Shown: positions 52,629 through 64,000 of the stretch, piece after piece
Position numbering within the stretch: position 1 is the stretch's first letter
Layout of the letters: each line of letters starts with the position of its first letter
Assembly: GCA_015501585.1 (NCBI GenBank)
Contig: JADNRY010000011.1
Span: 62,001-126,000, forward strand
From: Rhodocollybia butyracea
Lineage: Eukaryota > Basidiomycota > Agaricomycetes > Agaricales > Omphalotaceae
Length of the DNA: 64,000 bases
Direction of reading: 5' to 3'
Notes under the pieces: model-generated
What the model saw: the letters and a program-made list of their open reading frames with translations, nothing else
Database searches by the model: none
Told to the model about the DNA's origin: nothing
Translations under genes and position numbers: made by a program

Positions 52629-54791
52629 ATGTCCCTTCGAGCTGGGCTTTCTCGAATTGGCCTTGCACGTCTTAGAGGTCTCCCAAAATCCGTACCCAGT
52701 TCGCGTCTTTTCAGTACTGCTTCTAGCTCAGCTGGACGATACCTGGCATCGTTAAAAGCTGATATACAAAACACGGATGTTATTCACCGCGATTATCCTT
52801 CTTTGACAAAGGAAATTGCCCTGTCCAAACAGACGAAGAACTCTTTTCTCAAGAAACATGATATCGAGAGTATCTTAGAGGCGCTGGCCATCTCAGGTCT
52901 CCCCAAGGACCTGGATCGCATCGATGAGATACTCTCGGACATGACAAAGTTTTACAACCTTCCTCCCACTTCTGAAACCCACACCATCATTCTCCGCGGT
53001 CTCATTCAGAATGGCACTTTCAAGGCCGTGAAACTCTGGCTGGAAAACATGCCAAAGAAGCCGGGCTGCGTTAATCCAACCCTGGAACAGTATCATATGG
53101 TCATCGAAGCAGGGCCCCGACTCGGTGTATTCGACAATATGATCCATTTGGTTCGTCGCATAATGCATTGCAAGCCTACCAACGAGACCTTCAAACTTCT
53201 GGCGCAAACGCGATGGTTTACTACCCGCGACTACGGGATACCTCTCCCTGCCGCTTTTACTTACGTATTCCTGTACATGAAGGAAAGCGGTCTGCCCTAT
53301 GATACAACTGTCCCCGACATGATCAGTGCCATGTACTTGGACAACCAGCACGTCGACTATGCTGAAGAAGTTTTAGCTCTCTACCACGAGACATACTCTG
53401 ATATTTTGGAGCCCGAACTGATACGGGAGAATGAATGGCTCCTTCGCATATACTCTGCTGTGAAAGAAGGTGGTGTTGCCAGCGGATTGAAGCTAGTCGC
53501 GCAATATCTAGAGGAAGGAGGGAATCGTTCCGTCCGGTTGCTGGGGGCCTTCATGCAACGCATAACACGATTTGACCAGCTCTGTAAAATACGGGATAAA
53601 CTTGGTATCGAGCCCTCTCAGGCACAGTGGTCGACGATACTGTTACAGTCTATCAAAAATGGTGTCGTCCCAGAAACGATGGAATGCTATAACCAGTTAC
53701 GGGGCGAGGGAGTGATGCCCACCGCCAATGCCGTTTCTCGAATGGTCCAATACATGCTTGCCACCCCTTCCGACGACGCCATCGATAATTCTATCAAGGT
53801 CTTCACAGAGTTCACATCTACACTTCCAGGAAAATGCGATTTACTTCCTCGGGAGACGCAGCGTTCCCTTGCGGATCTTTTCTCGACTATGTTGAGAGAA
53901 ATATCTCAGCTTTCTGAGGAATACGCGCCGGTGAAGGAATCGATCCTTAGAGAGGCCCGCAGTCGGAAAATTACCCTGCAGAATTCGAGTGCATATCTTA
54001 CCGTCGTTAGCATGAACTCTGCACTCTCAGAGGACGCTGCAATGGAAACCTATCGAGAAAACAAGCACGTCCTAGATGAGGCAGGTTACCTTGCCATTCT
54101 TGATGTTCTTAGCCAAGTTTCATGGCGCGATAGAAAGGAACCTCAAGTCCCCAACATTTCGTTTTATTTCGAGGTGGTTAAGGATATGAAAGCTGCTCGA
54201 TACCCTATCACCAACACTGTCTACCTCATGCTTCTCCGAGCTTTGGCTAGGCTTGCAAAGCGCACTTCCCGAAACGTTGGATATCTTCATTTACGCGCAC
54301 GCACTCTTTCGGTCGCCCGCCAAACTCATGATCTCATCACCCTTGATTCTACAATCTCTCCAAACTCCACCCTTTGGAACGCCCTCTTGAACAGCTATCG
54401 GCTTTTGGAGGCTTTCCCAGAAGCTCTACGTGTTTGGGATACCATGTACATCTCCCGAACGTTTGATCGATCCAGTGTAAAACTCATCTTGATGGCCTGC
54501 CGTGAGGCTGGTGGTTTGGACATGGCTCGACAAATCAAAACCAAGCTAGACAAGACTGGATTCATCTTTGACAATTACCAGTGGAAGTTCTGGATTGCTT
54601 GTCTTTGTGATGCAGGGAGAACGAACGAAGCATTACGAGATATGTGTACAGTTGTAAAAGACCCCGATCCTGAGATGGCTCATGTTATTCTCGATGGTCT
54701 CAAGCCAAGTACCAAAGAAAAGGTCATGACTGCTATAGCAAAACACCATCCTGGGTTATACGACGTGCTTTTGCAAGAAGTTCAGAAATGA
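52629..54791 (+). CDS. Mitochondrial pentatricopeptide-repeat protein
   Basis: Intronless 720-residue gene, unusual beside its intron-rich neighbours. The N-terminus (MSLRAGLSRIGLARLRGLPK, then SSRLFSTASSS) is a strong mitochondrial presequence. The body is all-helical, with degenerate PPR units such as SETHTIILRGLIQNGTFKAV, LEQYHMVIEAGPRLGVFDNM, QAQWSTILLQSIKNGVVPET and STLWNALLNSYRLLEAFPEA. PPR proteins bind organellar RNA to control its processing or translation. The target RNA cannot be told from sequence. It converges with GCV2, 170 bp apart. Confidence 0.8.
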   Translation: MSLRAGLSRIGLARLRGLPKSVPSSRLFSTASSSAGRYLASLKADIQNTDVIHRDYPSLTKEIALSKQTKNSFLKKHDIESILEALAISGLPKDLDRIDEILSDMTKFYNLPPTSETHTIILRGLIQNGTFKAVKLWLENMPKKPGCVNPTLEQYHMVIEAGPRLGVFDNMIHLVRRIMHCKPTNETFKLLAQTRWFTTRDYGIPLPAAFTYVFLYMKESGLPYDTTVPDMISAMYLDNQHVDYAEEVLALYHETYSDILEPELIRENEWLLRIYSAVKEGGVASGLKLVAQYLEEGGNRSVRLLGAFMQRITRFDQLCKIRDKLGIEPSQAQWSTILLQSIKNGVVPETMECYNQLRGEGVMPTANAVSRMVQYMLATPSDDAIDNSIKVFTEFTSTLPGKCDLLPRETQRSLADLFSTMLREISQLSEEYAPVKESILREARSRKITLQNSSAYLTVVSMNSALSEDAAMETYRENKHVLDEAGYLAILDVLSQVSWRDRKEPQVPNISFYFEVVKDMKAARYPITNTVYLMLLRALARLAKRTSRNVGYLHLRARTLSVARQTHDLITLDSTISPNSTLWNALLNSYRLLEAFPEALRVWDTMYISRTFDRSSVKLILMACREAGGLDMARQIKTKLDKTGFIFDNYQWKFWIACLCDAGRTNEALRDMCTVVKDPDPEMAHVILDGLKPSTKEKVMTAIAKHHPGLYDVLLQEVQK

Positions 54792-54961
54792 AGGATATGT
54801 AGTGGACGTGTATCTATGAACATGCGTAATCTAGATAACAATAATTGCGAAAAATACAGATGGAAGTCCATGCGCCTGGTTGAACAGCGTTAAAAGTCGT
54901 TACAGCTTTCTAGAGGAGTAGAAGCCCAAAAAAGAAAAGAATAAAACATGGGTAATAAAGG

Positions 54962-57900
54962 CTAGGCAGTAGCGAGTTCTTCTACTGAAGGGCAATCACA
55001 CTAGAAAAAAAAATCAGAGAAATTCCTTGTGTAGAAATACAAGAAAACTAACCACTAGGTTCAAATCACCATATGCTGGTTTCATGGTATTAGCTACTTC
55101 GCGACCACCTATCATTTTGTGACTTACCATCGTCAATGCGGGAAACTGCTGGCCAGAACTTTTTTTCTTCCAGGTAAGGCAAAGGATATACAGCGGTATG
55201 GCGTGTGTATGGGCTAGCATATACAGGCTAAGAAACCATGGGATAAAGACAAAGACAACAACCTACCGATTCCACTCAGCATCAGAGACCGCAATGACAC
55301 TCATCGTATGAGGAGCATTTTTGAGAACATTATTCTCCCGCGGTTGCGCGCCAGTAATAACCTCTTCAGCCTCCTTGCGAATCTGAATCATTGCATCGCA
55401 AAACCTGAGGCAAACTTCAGCCTAAGCAATAAAGATGGCGCATCACCGACCTGTCAATTTCTTCAAGAGTTTCCGACTCCGTAGGTTCAATAAGCATACA
55501 GGTAGATATGGGCCAGGAGCAAGTCGGTGGATGGAAGCCATAATCCTGAAGTCGCTTAGCGAAGTCCATGACTTTTAACCCAGCCTTCTTGTCGAACTCG
55601 GCCAGGTCAATAAGCAGTTCATGAGCAACCCGTCCATTAGTGTTTGTGTAGCGAAGGTTGTAGTGACCGGAAAGCCGGCTCGCCATATAATTGGCATTGA
55701 GAAGAGCAATTCTCGACGCTTCACTTAAGCCTTGACCGCCTAACATTTTGATATACGCCCAAGAAATGAGGTGAATAGAAGAGCTTCCAAATGGACCAGC
55801 GGAAACAGCATCTATGGCTTTATTGCCGAGAGGCATCATAGGATGGGACGGAAGGAAAGGTGCAAGGTGTTCTGCAACACAGATTGGGCCAACTCCGGGA
55901 CCACCTCCGCCATGAGGGCTATGAGTATGATTGTGAAAATGTGCCTTCAGAAAATGTAAATTACATACATAGCAAACGTTTTGTGCAAGTTCATATGGCA
56001 AACATCACCTCCACAAGTCGCGGGGTTGGTGAGACCAATTTGGGCGTTTAGATTTGCGCCATCGAGATATACTTGGCCGCCGTTTTCGTGTATGATTTTG
56101 CAAGCCTACGAAGGGAACCCATGAGCTCAGCGAAAGAACAAGCGACTGAATTTACATCTTGTACGCCGTCCTCAAAGACACCAAAGGTGGAAGGATACGT
56201 TATCTGAGACCGAGTCAGAAAAGAGAGTAGAATATGAACAAGACGCGTACCATGAAAGCTGCTAGTTTGTCCTTGTGTTTTTCCGCCTTTGACTTCAAAT
56301 CTTGGAGATCGAGGTTTCCGTCCTCATGAACTTTAACAGAAACTACTTTCAAGCCAGCCATGACAGCACTCTACAAAAAATATTCAGCAGATTGAAATTT
56401 GAGGGAGAAATTCGGTTACAGCTGGGTTTGTACCGTGAGCACTCAGTGGAATCAAACATATATCCCTATCACCCTCTCCACGAGATTCGTGGTAGGCACG
56501 GATGACACATAGACCAGCGTATTCGCCAGCAGCACCAGAGTTCGGTTGAAGGGAGGTCGAGGAAAAACCAGTGATTCTGGCGAGGTCCCGCTCCAGTTCC
56601 TGATGGTATGTACATTTAATAACATCATCGATGAACAGGAGAGCGAACGTACTCTGATAATAGTATGATATCCTTGAACTTGATCAAAAGGAACAAAAGG
56701 ATGAATACAACTGTACTCGGCCCAGGTAAGGGGTATCATGCTGCTAGTACTGTTTAACTTCATAGTGCAGCTACCAAGAGGGATCATGGAATGCACCAGA
56801 CCAACATCTTTGGAAGCGAGATGATTGATATAGCGTAGCATTTCTGTCTCAGAATGATGTTTGTTAAAGACAGGGTGAGGTAGGAAGGTTGAAGTGCGCT
56901 GTAGCCTTGACGGAATAGCTGGGACATCAGGTTCTTGGAGTTGGGCAAAAGAGACGGAGGAAGAAGATGAGGCAGCCGCAAACACATTGATCAAAGAAAT
57001 AAGATCATTGGTAGTAACACTTTCGTCGAATGTGATACCAACGTGAAAATCGTCGATGCGACGGAGATTAATACCCTCAGATACGGAAATATCATGCAAC
57101 TTTTTCGCATTCGGTACTTTGACCGTGACCGTGTCGAAAAAGCTGTCATTCACGATGCCGTATCCAAATGATTCGACAGAACCTTTGAAAACCTGAGCAA
57201 AGCCGTGAACTTTGTTGGCGATACGCTGCAATCCAAGAGGCCCGTGGTATACTGCGTACATTGCGGCCATGTTCGCAAGTAGAGCTTGACTAGTACAAAT
57301 ATTGCTCGTCGCCTTCTCGCGTCGGATGTGTTGTTCCCGAGCTGCAAAGCATCAGGTGATATGCCGTGGAAAGCGTGAAGATAGCCTACTTTGCAATGCT
57401 AAACGATAAGCAGGTTTTCCGCTGATATCTTTACTACGACCAACTAGTCGACCGGGCATTTTCCTCTTCAATTTTTCTGTCACAGCAAAAAATGCACCAT
57501 GAGGTCCACCATAACCAGAGGGAACACCGAATCGAGCAGAGTTCCCAAGCACGATATCGGCGCCCCATTCACCCGGAGGCTTCAGCATTGTGAGGGCGAG
57601 TAGATCTGTGGCACAAACAACCAAAGCACCTGCGGCATGAGTAGAATCAGCCAATGCCGCAAAGTCTTTGATATGGCCATCCGTATCTGGATATTGAACC
57701 AGGACACCACAAATCTCCCTGCGCAAGGTCTCATCATTTATTGCCGATGAAGCATCCGCGATAACAAGGTCAATGCCGAATCCCTTGGCACGCGTACGTA
57801 GAACCGCTAGAGTTTGGGGAAGAACCCCTGAATCAACGAGAAATTTCCGCTTTCGAGAACCGGAAGACACGAAAGACATGACCATCCCTTCTGCGGCCGC

Positions 57901-58546
57901 AGTTGCCTCATCGAGTAGCGAGGCATTGGCGATATCCATAGACGTGAGTGACATAACCATTGTTTGGAAGTTGACCAATGATTCCAGGCGACCTGATATG
58001 AACTTGTCAATAAGTATAGAGATAAGGGAGAATGTCGAACCGACCCTGGGCTACTTCCGGTTGATAAGGAGTATATGGCGTGTACCATTGTGGATTCTCG
58101 GTGACCTAGTAGTTGCAATACGTATCAGGAACAGGGGGAACCAGGTAAAGAAAAAAAACCCAGACGTTACGAAGGATGACGGGAGGTACCACTGCGCAAT
58201 GATAGCCCATACCGATGTAGCTTTTGAAAGGCTTGTTCAATGCACCCAAAGCCCTCGCCCGAGCAAGAAGCTGGGACTCGCTGAACGCAGGAATCGTGTC
58301 ATTACTGATGTCCTCCGACGATACTCGAATCTTAGGAGGTATTGTCTCGCTGACAAAAGCGTCCATGGATTTGTAGCCCAACTGCGCTAGCATTTTCGCT
58401 GTTTCATCGTCATCTGGACCTATGTGCCTTTCCGCAAAACCATCCAATGGTGAAAAAAGGGAACTAGGACGATGAACACTGGCAAAAAATCTTGGTCGAG
58501 GTAAGGAAAAACCAAGGCGGAGCAATCCAAGGCGCAGCACCGCCAT
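54962..58546 (-). CDS. GCV2: Glycine dehydrogenase (decarboxylating), P-protein
   Basis: PLP enzyme of the mitochondrial glycine cleavage system; it decarboxylates glycine and passes the aminomethyl group to the H-protein lipoamide. Early exons: 58546-58166, 58105-58045, 57992-57390, 57341-about 56660; several more run to the TAG at 54962-54964. The N-terminus [20 protein letters not shown] is a presequence, followed by [20 protein letters not shown]. Other landmarks: [38 protein letters not shown] text at about 57900, [20 protein letters not shown], and [17 protein letters not shown] holding the PLP lysine. The C-terminus ends [20 protein letters not shown]. Length is about 1000 residues, as expected. 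Confidence 0.94.
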
Positions 58547-59004
58547 TGACGCAGAGGAGATGAAGGTAACAGTGAAGCATTGCTTAGAATAACCCCAACC
58601 CTTTTATAAAGACGTAAAACCTTTCCACCGAGTAGTTCTCAGCGGTGACCTTATCGAGCAAGCTAGCTTGAAGCAAATGTACAGATTTTCTCGACGGATC
58701 CGGATCTATCTCGCGTTTAGCGACAAGAGAAAACATTTCGATGGAATCGAGAAGCAGAAGAAACCTGCTCTCGGAGGGATAGCTTGTGCACGTACTTTCC
58801 GGAGGGATAAATTTTTTTTCAAGGGACGGATCTCCGTCGATGATATCATACAAACTTATCTTATCTTATCCGTCCGTCTATATAGGCTACTTACAACAAG
58901 CTAAGGCAGTCTGCGTATGCAAATCGTGCAAACCCTAGAACTTCGTTAGAACGTTTTCTGAATAATGGTCAGTCGCGCTCAGTTACGACATGAAAGCTAA
59001 AGGC
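58547..59004. promoter_or_regulatory. Upstream region of GCV2
   Basis: 458 bp between the GCV2 start and the stop of the same-strand ARMH3-like gene. A minus-strand open frame at 58584-58853 has no recognisable domain and is probably chance. TCTTATC repeats at 58857-58872 (GATA-type sites) could be regulatory. Confidence 0.4.
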
Positions 59005-61280
59005 TCACGGTAGAGTAACACGTCGAGCAATGTTCTGCCCATGGACGGGACCATTCTGGTCTATTTCACGAGCTACAATCTGCATCGCCTGGGATGCGGT
59101 TCGAGCTCCAGCTGCGGATATCTTTTCTTGATAAAACCGAACGCTTTCCAAAATTGAAGTGAGCACACCCGACGGCTCCTCGTCCCATCGTTTTGGTCCA
59201 GGTGACAGAGGCATGGCCAGGGTTCGAAGGAGGACGACCTGCTTTTGTAACACTTGATAGCCGTGTACTAGTTCATACTAGTCTAGTAGTCAGCCTATAT
59301 ATTAACCAACATAGCATTAGACCCACATAAAACTCGTGTAAGGCATGAGGGGAAGGGAGAAATGAGGAACTCTCAACCAAGCAGAGGTCAAGCAACACAA
59401 TCATCTTGGCAAAGTTAACAATTCAATTGCGAAAATATGCTTAATGGACGAGTACCTACTTCGCAAACCAGGTTTTCAACGCCCCCCGTTGTGTACAGGC
59501 TATCCAATTTAGTTGCAAGAAACTCAAAGAGTCCCAAGATCGCCGACCAAAACTCCTTCCAGTGATACTCTATTACTACGTGAGTGCAGCTATTCTTCTC
59601 ATTATAAACGAGACCTACCCAGCCGAGTGCGAGTATCTGCAAGGTAGCGTATCACTTGTTGGCATATCCAGATAGAATTTCTACTCGCGCTGATGACTAT
59701 CAAGGCGAGAGGTCACGATCAGACGACTCACGTATAAGAATGTACCTCAAGTCGCTTGTGAAAATTATGCTTCATCCAAAGCACACAGCAATCCAATATT
59801 GCGCAAATAGGCAGTCGGTTTGAAGATGGAGGCGGTAAAAGAGGCGGCTTCTGTCGACACAAGTGAATGACTGCAGAGCTCGGCTGGACAAGAGCTCCCA
59901 TGATTTCATCTTCTTGAGAGATCAATAGCAGCCAATTAAGACTAAGGTTAGCGTAAGCAAGTGCTCGTGATGATGTGGCAGAAGTTGCGTGGGTCAATAG
60001 GTATGAAGACAAGCTCAATGAAGTAAAGAGTAAGCTCTGATTACTTGAGGGGGATTTTTCCAATAGGATCGACCGAAATCTCCAGTTGGCGCCTAGGAAT
60101 TCATATATGGGTAGGAGCGAGACACAGGCCTCTATGGGTCTAGAGTCTATTTAGTGTTTGAATGCATTATTATTGAAGTACGGTACTCACAAATTTTTGA
60201 AAAGCTCAGGCTTGGCGGACAAGATACGATCGGGTCGCAACAATGTAAGTGCTGAACTGAATGTTGAGATTAGCGTCGAGGAAGCTATCTCTACATTGTA
60301 TATCTCTCGATAAGCTCTATGAAAATGTTGAGACCTTCAGAAAAGTATCCAAGAACCTGGTTACCTGATGGTACTTTCCAAAGCAAAGCTCGTCGCCCAG
60401 CATATCTTGCGCATAATGTCCAGATCCTCCATCTTCTTCATGCGTTTGAGATAAGGGTTCAACTGCGAAGCATCAGATCGATGAAAATTTGCCAAAATCG
60501 CAAAAAGCAGGGCAGCTTCAAACGTGTACTGCTCCAGTGATTTTATAAACTAGGATATGAATGACAAATAACCATACATGGGAGTGTCGAAGAGAACCTA
60601 CATGGATTAAGGAGTGATACAAGTCCTTTCTCAAAAAATACGCAGCAGGGCTCAACTGTCCGACACCACACAAAAATATTAATGCCAGCTGCAAAGCTAG
60701 ATGTCGGTTACCGGCTTATATTTATTGAGATTTGACCACACAAAAGAGCTGATGGTTGTAAGTTACCTGGAATAGTTTCATCCCGTAAATGGACGTCTAC
60801 CAAAGAAGTGAACGACCTGAAGACCGTGTCACTCTCTCTAGCGCTGCCAGCGAACACCTCGATTATTTCCCAGCCGCTGAGGTTTTTCACCAGAATGCAT
60901 TTAGTTAAAATACAGAGAGATTCCAGAGCATGAGTTGATCTGGTCGAGGTGTGGTATTCTGGATTCTGTGCATACGAGATATATGTTGAAAACAGAGCGT
61001 TAAGCGTCGGCTACTAGAAAGTGGTGTTATATTTTGCAAGTAACGGTAGGCCAGGTAGCTAACCGTAGCTTTCACGTACCTTTAGTAATACACCCAAGCA
61101 TTCCTCTTTCGTCAAACGATTTAACTGCGTCTCAAGAAAGTCCCGGTTTACATCCAAATCCAGGAGAGTTGAGTAAAATCTGTCGATATCTTTGGTGTCA
61201 CTGATCTGCATCGGGGTGTATCCTTGAAGAAGCTTCGAATAGATTGTATTGAACTTGGCACCGAGCTGAGAGTTTTTCAT
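59005..61280 (-). CDS. ARMH3-like (DUF1741) armadillo-like helical protein
   Basis: Homologue of human ARMH3/C10orf76, a Golgi-associated factor that works with PI4KB and GBF1. Many short exons. Start MKNSQLGAKFNTIYSKLLQG at 61280 (an ATG 48 bp upstream is possible), then FYSTLLDLDVNRDFLETQLN, NPEYHTSTRSTHALESLCIL, LSPAAYFLRKDLYHSLIHF, SQLNPYLKRMKKMEDLDIM, SSSLLLTHATSATSSRALAY-like text at about 59990, YHWKEFWSAILGLFEFLATK and VYELVHGYQVLQKQVVLLR-like text at about 59260, ending in a TGA at 59005-59007. The NPY and KR(M/L)..L stretches fit the DUF1741 C-terminal domain. Exon borders were not all resolved. Divergent from the E(z) gene. Confidence 0.75.
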
Positions 61281-61365
61281 CTTAGCAGCGTATTGGTGAA
61301 CAATAAGATGTATTTGATTTCCGTGCACAAGAACTTTACACGGTCACGCTTCGACCGCGACCACC
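61281..61365. promoter_or_regulatory. 85 bp divergent promoter, ARMH3-like / E(z)
   Basis: Opposed start codons are 85 bp apart (37 bp if the upstream ATG of the ARMH3-like gene is used). GC-rich GGTCACGCTTCGACCGCGACC near 61341 may hold binding sites. The two genes cannot have separate core promoters. Confidence 0.55.
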
Positions 61366-63831
61366 ATGATCCCAACGAAACGGACCTCTGGACAGCTATC
61401 TGACGCTGAAAGGAACGACCGCCGACCTCGGACAAACGGCAATTCGCTAGATCACGCCTCACTTGTTGACGCTGTATATCAGGGGGTATGCGAGGAGTTT
61501 GACGAATGGAGCAAACATGATTTTGAACACGCTATCGAGAGCCTGACCAAGAAGTCGACAAGAAATGACCACGGAATTGATGAAGATATCATGGAGGCGT
61601 TGGAACGATTAGGCTTAGACTCCCGGACCGATATCGATCACAGCTCAATTCAGACTCTTCCTCCTCCTCGTATAATAACCCTAGAGATTCCCTTTGAACC
61701 TACTCCACTTTATACCAACTGCACCCCGGTCTCGAGCAATCAATTCACTGGGGATGATTCCAGCTATATGCCGTTTCTTCCCTTTGCAGATGACCCTTCG
61801 TTTGACTGGAAAGAATATTGTAAAACGTATAAGTACTTTGCCTGGCAGAGTAACTTCTTCGATCCCAATTGTCAGCTTATTCTGTTTCATTCACGCACGC
61901 TAGGCCTCATGGAGTACTAATTTCTAGTGCATGCAATTGTGGCCGAGACTGCCCATCGTTTACATGACCATCACCGTTTATCTTACACCCAAATTGACGA
62001 GACGGGGGTTCTTCCTCTTTCGCTCACCTCCCCTCAAGGTGGAATTATCCGAACAACCCGTTACCAAGGATTTCTTGACTGGGCTGGAAACAGGATAACT
62101 TGCTTCAGATCTCCCCCAGAACCCTCTATACCATGGAGAGTTGGATTTGAAGAACTTGTCAAGCAGTTTTGCAATTCTAGCAGTTGTATGATGAGTTTTT
62201 GTGACCAACATAGTAGGCTTTTCTGTACAAAACACTGGATAACAGCTCAAATATTGTGCAGTTGATTGGTTTCCTATACCCCTTCCTCTTCCTGTCACTG
62301 CTCAGCTGCAAAGCGGGGATCTCTTTAATAATGTTCTTGCTCCTTGTGGGGAGAGTTGTTTCATTTTTCGAGTACCAGGCAACATGCCATCCATCGTAAG
62401 AATGTTGCTGCTGCTCACTGCTTAATTCTCATTTACTTAATCCGATTATCCAGGAAACCGAATGGTCCACCAACGATATAGACACTTTAAGCATCGTACT
62501 TGAATATGCTCCAGATACTTCACCTTGTGACCTTGCAGTCATATGCAAGAAACCATGTTTTGAAGTAGCTCAGATGCTTTTTGCTCTCGTTTTAACACAT
62601 AGTCATTCTACAGGTATTCAAACGACGCAAGTTCCATATACCAGACCAAAAAATAAGAAAAAAGCCACCGCAGAAAAAAAAGCGGCTCCTTCCATTGAAG
62701 TTCAATGACTTGAAGAGTGATCGATTCCAGCCGTAAAGTCTGAGGTTATTATCAATCGAGTAGCACTAACACATCTTCGTAGCAACCCGCCGTGTCACCA
62801 CCAAGGCCCTTGCAATGAGTTCGCTAACTGTGCATGCTTCAGGAACAAAGCGCACTGTGAACGGAGCTGTCGTTGTGATCCTAAAACATGTGTTACTTTT
62901 ACCGCCATTTTTTTCCATACCTTCTGACGCAAACTTCCCTAATTGTAGGTCGACGACGCTGGCCAGGTTGTAAGTGTAAGCGAACCAAAACGATCAATCG
63001 TCCATGTGGCACGGATCGCTGTCCTTGCTATAAAGCGTTTCGAGAATGTGATCCAGAGCTTTGCGGAAAGTGTGAAGCAAGGTGAGCATTGGCTCGGTCA
63101 AGACAAGACACGAGATCTAATTAGTCCCTGGTAGAGGTGAGAGATGATTTCAGAAACAAAGAACACACCAGATTCATGGTGGCGGTTTAGACCAATTCAA
63201 GGACGACGGCTGTTTGAATGTCTCCATTCAAAGAGGACAGTGGAAGGTACGTAGTGCTATTTTGTATACCGGTACCTTCTAGGTAATTTACACACGCGCT
63301 AGTCCGCTGAGACGAAACCGGGAGCTTGGGGGTTTGGGTTGTTTCTTCTGGAAGAGGCCGAGCCAGGCGAACTGGTCTTGGAGTATACTGGCGAAATAAT
63401 ATATGAACTAACCGTTCAGTCTCGAGAGTAAGTGGACATTATATACTACACAAAACAGTTTCATTGATTTTCTCGTAGTCACATATCCAGACATCACGAC
63501 CGCAACTACCTGTTTGATTTAAATATCAATACGGCTATCGATAGTGAATTTGCTGGCAACGAGTCTCGATACATCAACCACTCTAGGGATGGTAGTAATT
63601 GTTTAGCACAGGGTATTTCTTCTATCATGAGTTTGTACTACATTCATTGACCCCCCTCTAGTTAAGATGGTGAATGGCGACCATAGGATTGGAATCTATG
63701 CCAGTAAGTAGCTCAACAGGTCGGGCACTAGTCTTTCCTATTGATCATCTACAGAAACCCATATAGACGCAGGAGCAGAACTAACACTGAATTACGGGTC
63801 ACATTTCTTCAACCGGAAGGATACACAGTAG
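61366..63831 (+). CDS. Enhancer-of-zeste type histone H3K27 methyltransferase (KMT6)
   Basis: Catalytic subunit of Polycomb repressive complex 2, which methylates H3 lysine 27. The start ATG at 61366 opens a long first exon (to about 61880). Later exons carry EYAPDTSPCDLAVICKKPCF and a basic linker (KIRKKPPQKKKR). The Cys-rich CXC/pre-SET region at about 62780-63085 has NEFANCACFRNKAHCERSC, GRRRWPGCKCKRTKTINRPC and RECDPELCGKCEAR. The SET domain at about 63300-63831 has GLFLLEEAEPGELVLEYTGE, the cofactor/substrate core SRYINHSRDGSNC, MVNGDHRIGIYAKTHID and the final ELTLNYGSHFF. MVNGDHRIGI(F/Y)AK is diagnostic of E(z) over other SET families. The stop TAG is at 63829-63831. Intron borders in the middle are approximate. 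Confidence 0.88.
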
Positions 63832-64000
63832 TATTACACGTTTGAGATAATCGAAAAACGATCCCAATCCTATGCCATCAAAGCTATATGCTTCAATTCG
63901 CTACAAAAGAATTAAGTAGCGACAATCAAATGGCATTGTGATAACTCACCTCTGAACTTGCTGACCCACTTTCATGGGTTCATAGACTGGTTCGTCCATG
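63832..64000. other. Downstream of the E(z) gene
   Basis: 169 bp to the window end; probable 3' UTR. Nothing further seen. Confidence 0.4.

Noticed and set aside
58584..58853. 89-codon ORF in the GCV2 upstream region
   Set aside because: No domain; lies in a promoter region and shows no coding bias that I can recognise.

Overview
The window is nuclear DNA from a filamentous basidiomycete, most likely an Agaricomycete. Evidence: genes carry many short introns (about 45-70 nt) with GTNNGT donors and CTRAY branch sites; there is a Zn2Cys6 regulator of an Agaricomycete type, a FunK1-type kinase, a Ty1/copia LTR element and a tRNA-like repeat array. The species cannot be named from sequence alone.

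Layout. (1) 1-13,000: accessory DNA. A segment of several kb is present twice in direct orientation (about 1-6,706 and 6,868-11,600). Each copy holds a degenerate small gene and a fungal transcription factor. The left transcription factor is a 5'-truncated, frameshifted pseudogene; the right one (10,194-12,564) reads as a complete 8-exon gene. The left copy is swollen by a tandem array of tRNA-like units, the right copy by a ~180 bp minisatellite. (2) 14,609-22,678: conserved genes CDC73 (Paf1 complex), glycogenin and a mitochondrial ABC1/UbiB-family kinase of the ADCK2/YPL109C type. (3) 22,679-39,497: about 17 kb of repeats: a LINE remnant, an inverted 0.3 kb repeat pair whose right member is split by 1.5 kb of other DNA, a young copia element (29,686-36,437) with a 5 bp target duplication, and a broken FunK1 kinase. 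(4) 39,498-64,000: dense conserved genes: mitochondrial intermediate peptidase, a WHIM-type chromatin protein, a FAM32A homologue, a TMEM115-like Golgi membrane protein, COG1, a 7-TM orphan, SSS1 (Sec61 gamma), a mitochondrial PPR protein, GCV2, an ARMH3/DUF1741 protein and an Enhancer-of-zeste H3K27 methyltransferase.

How it fits together. Glycogenin, the YPL109-type kinase, MIP, Sec61 gamma and glycine dehydrogenase are genes repeatedly reported beside the homeodomain (HD) mating-type locus of Agaricomycetes. The window therefore looks like a matA flank, yet no homeodomain gene is visible, and the interval between the kinase and MIP is occupied by transposons and pseudogenes. The conserved genes do not form an operon; they cover transcription elongation, glycogen priming, mitochondrial protein processing, Golgi trafficking, ER translocation, glycine cleavage and Polycomb silencing. 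Several are divergent pairs with very short shared promoters (81-159 bp). Exon models were derived by hand from splice signals and reading frame. Total lengths divide by three for the regulator, glycogenin, kinase, MIP, WHIM, FAM32A, TMEM115, COG1 and SSS1 models.
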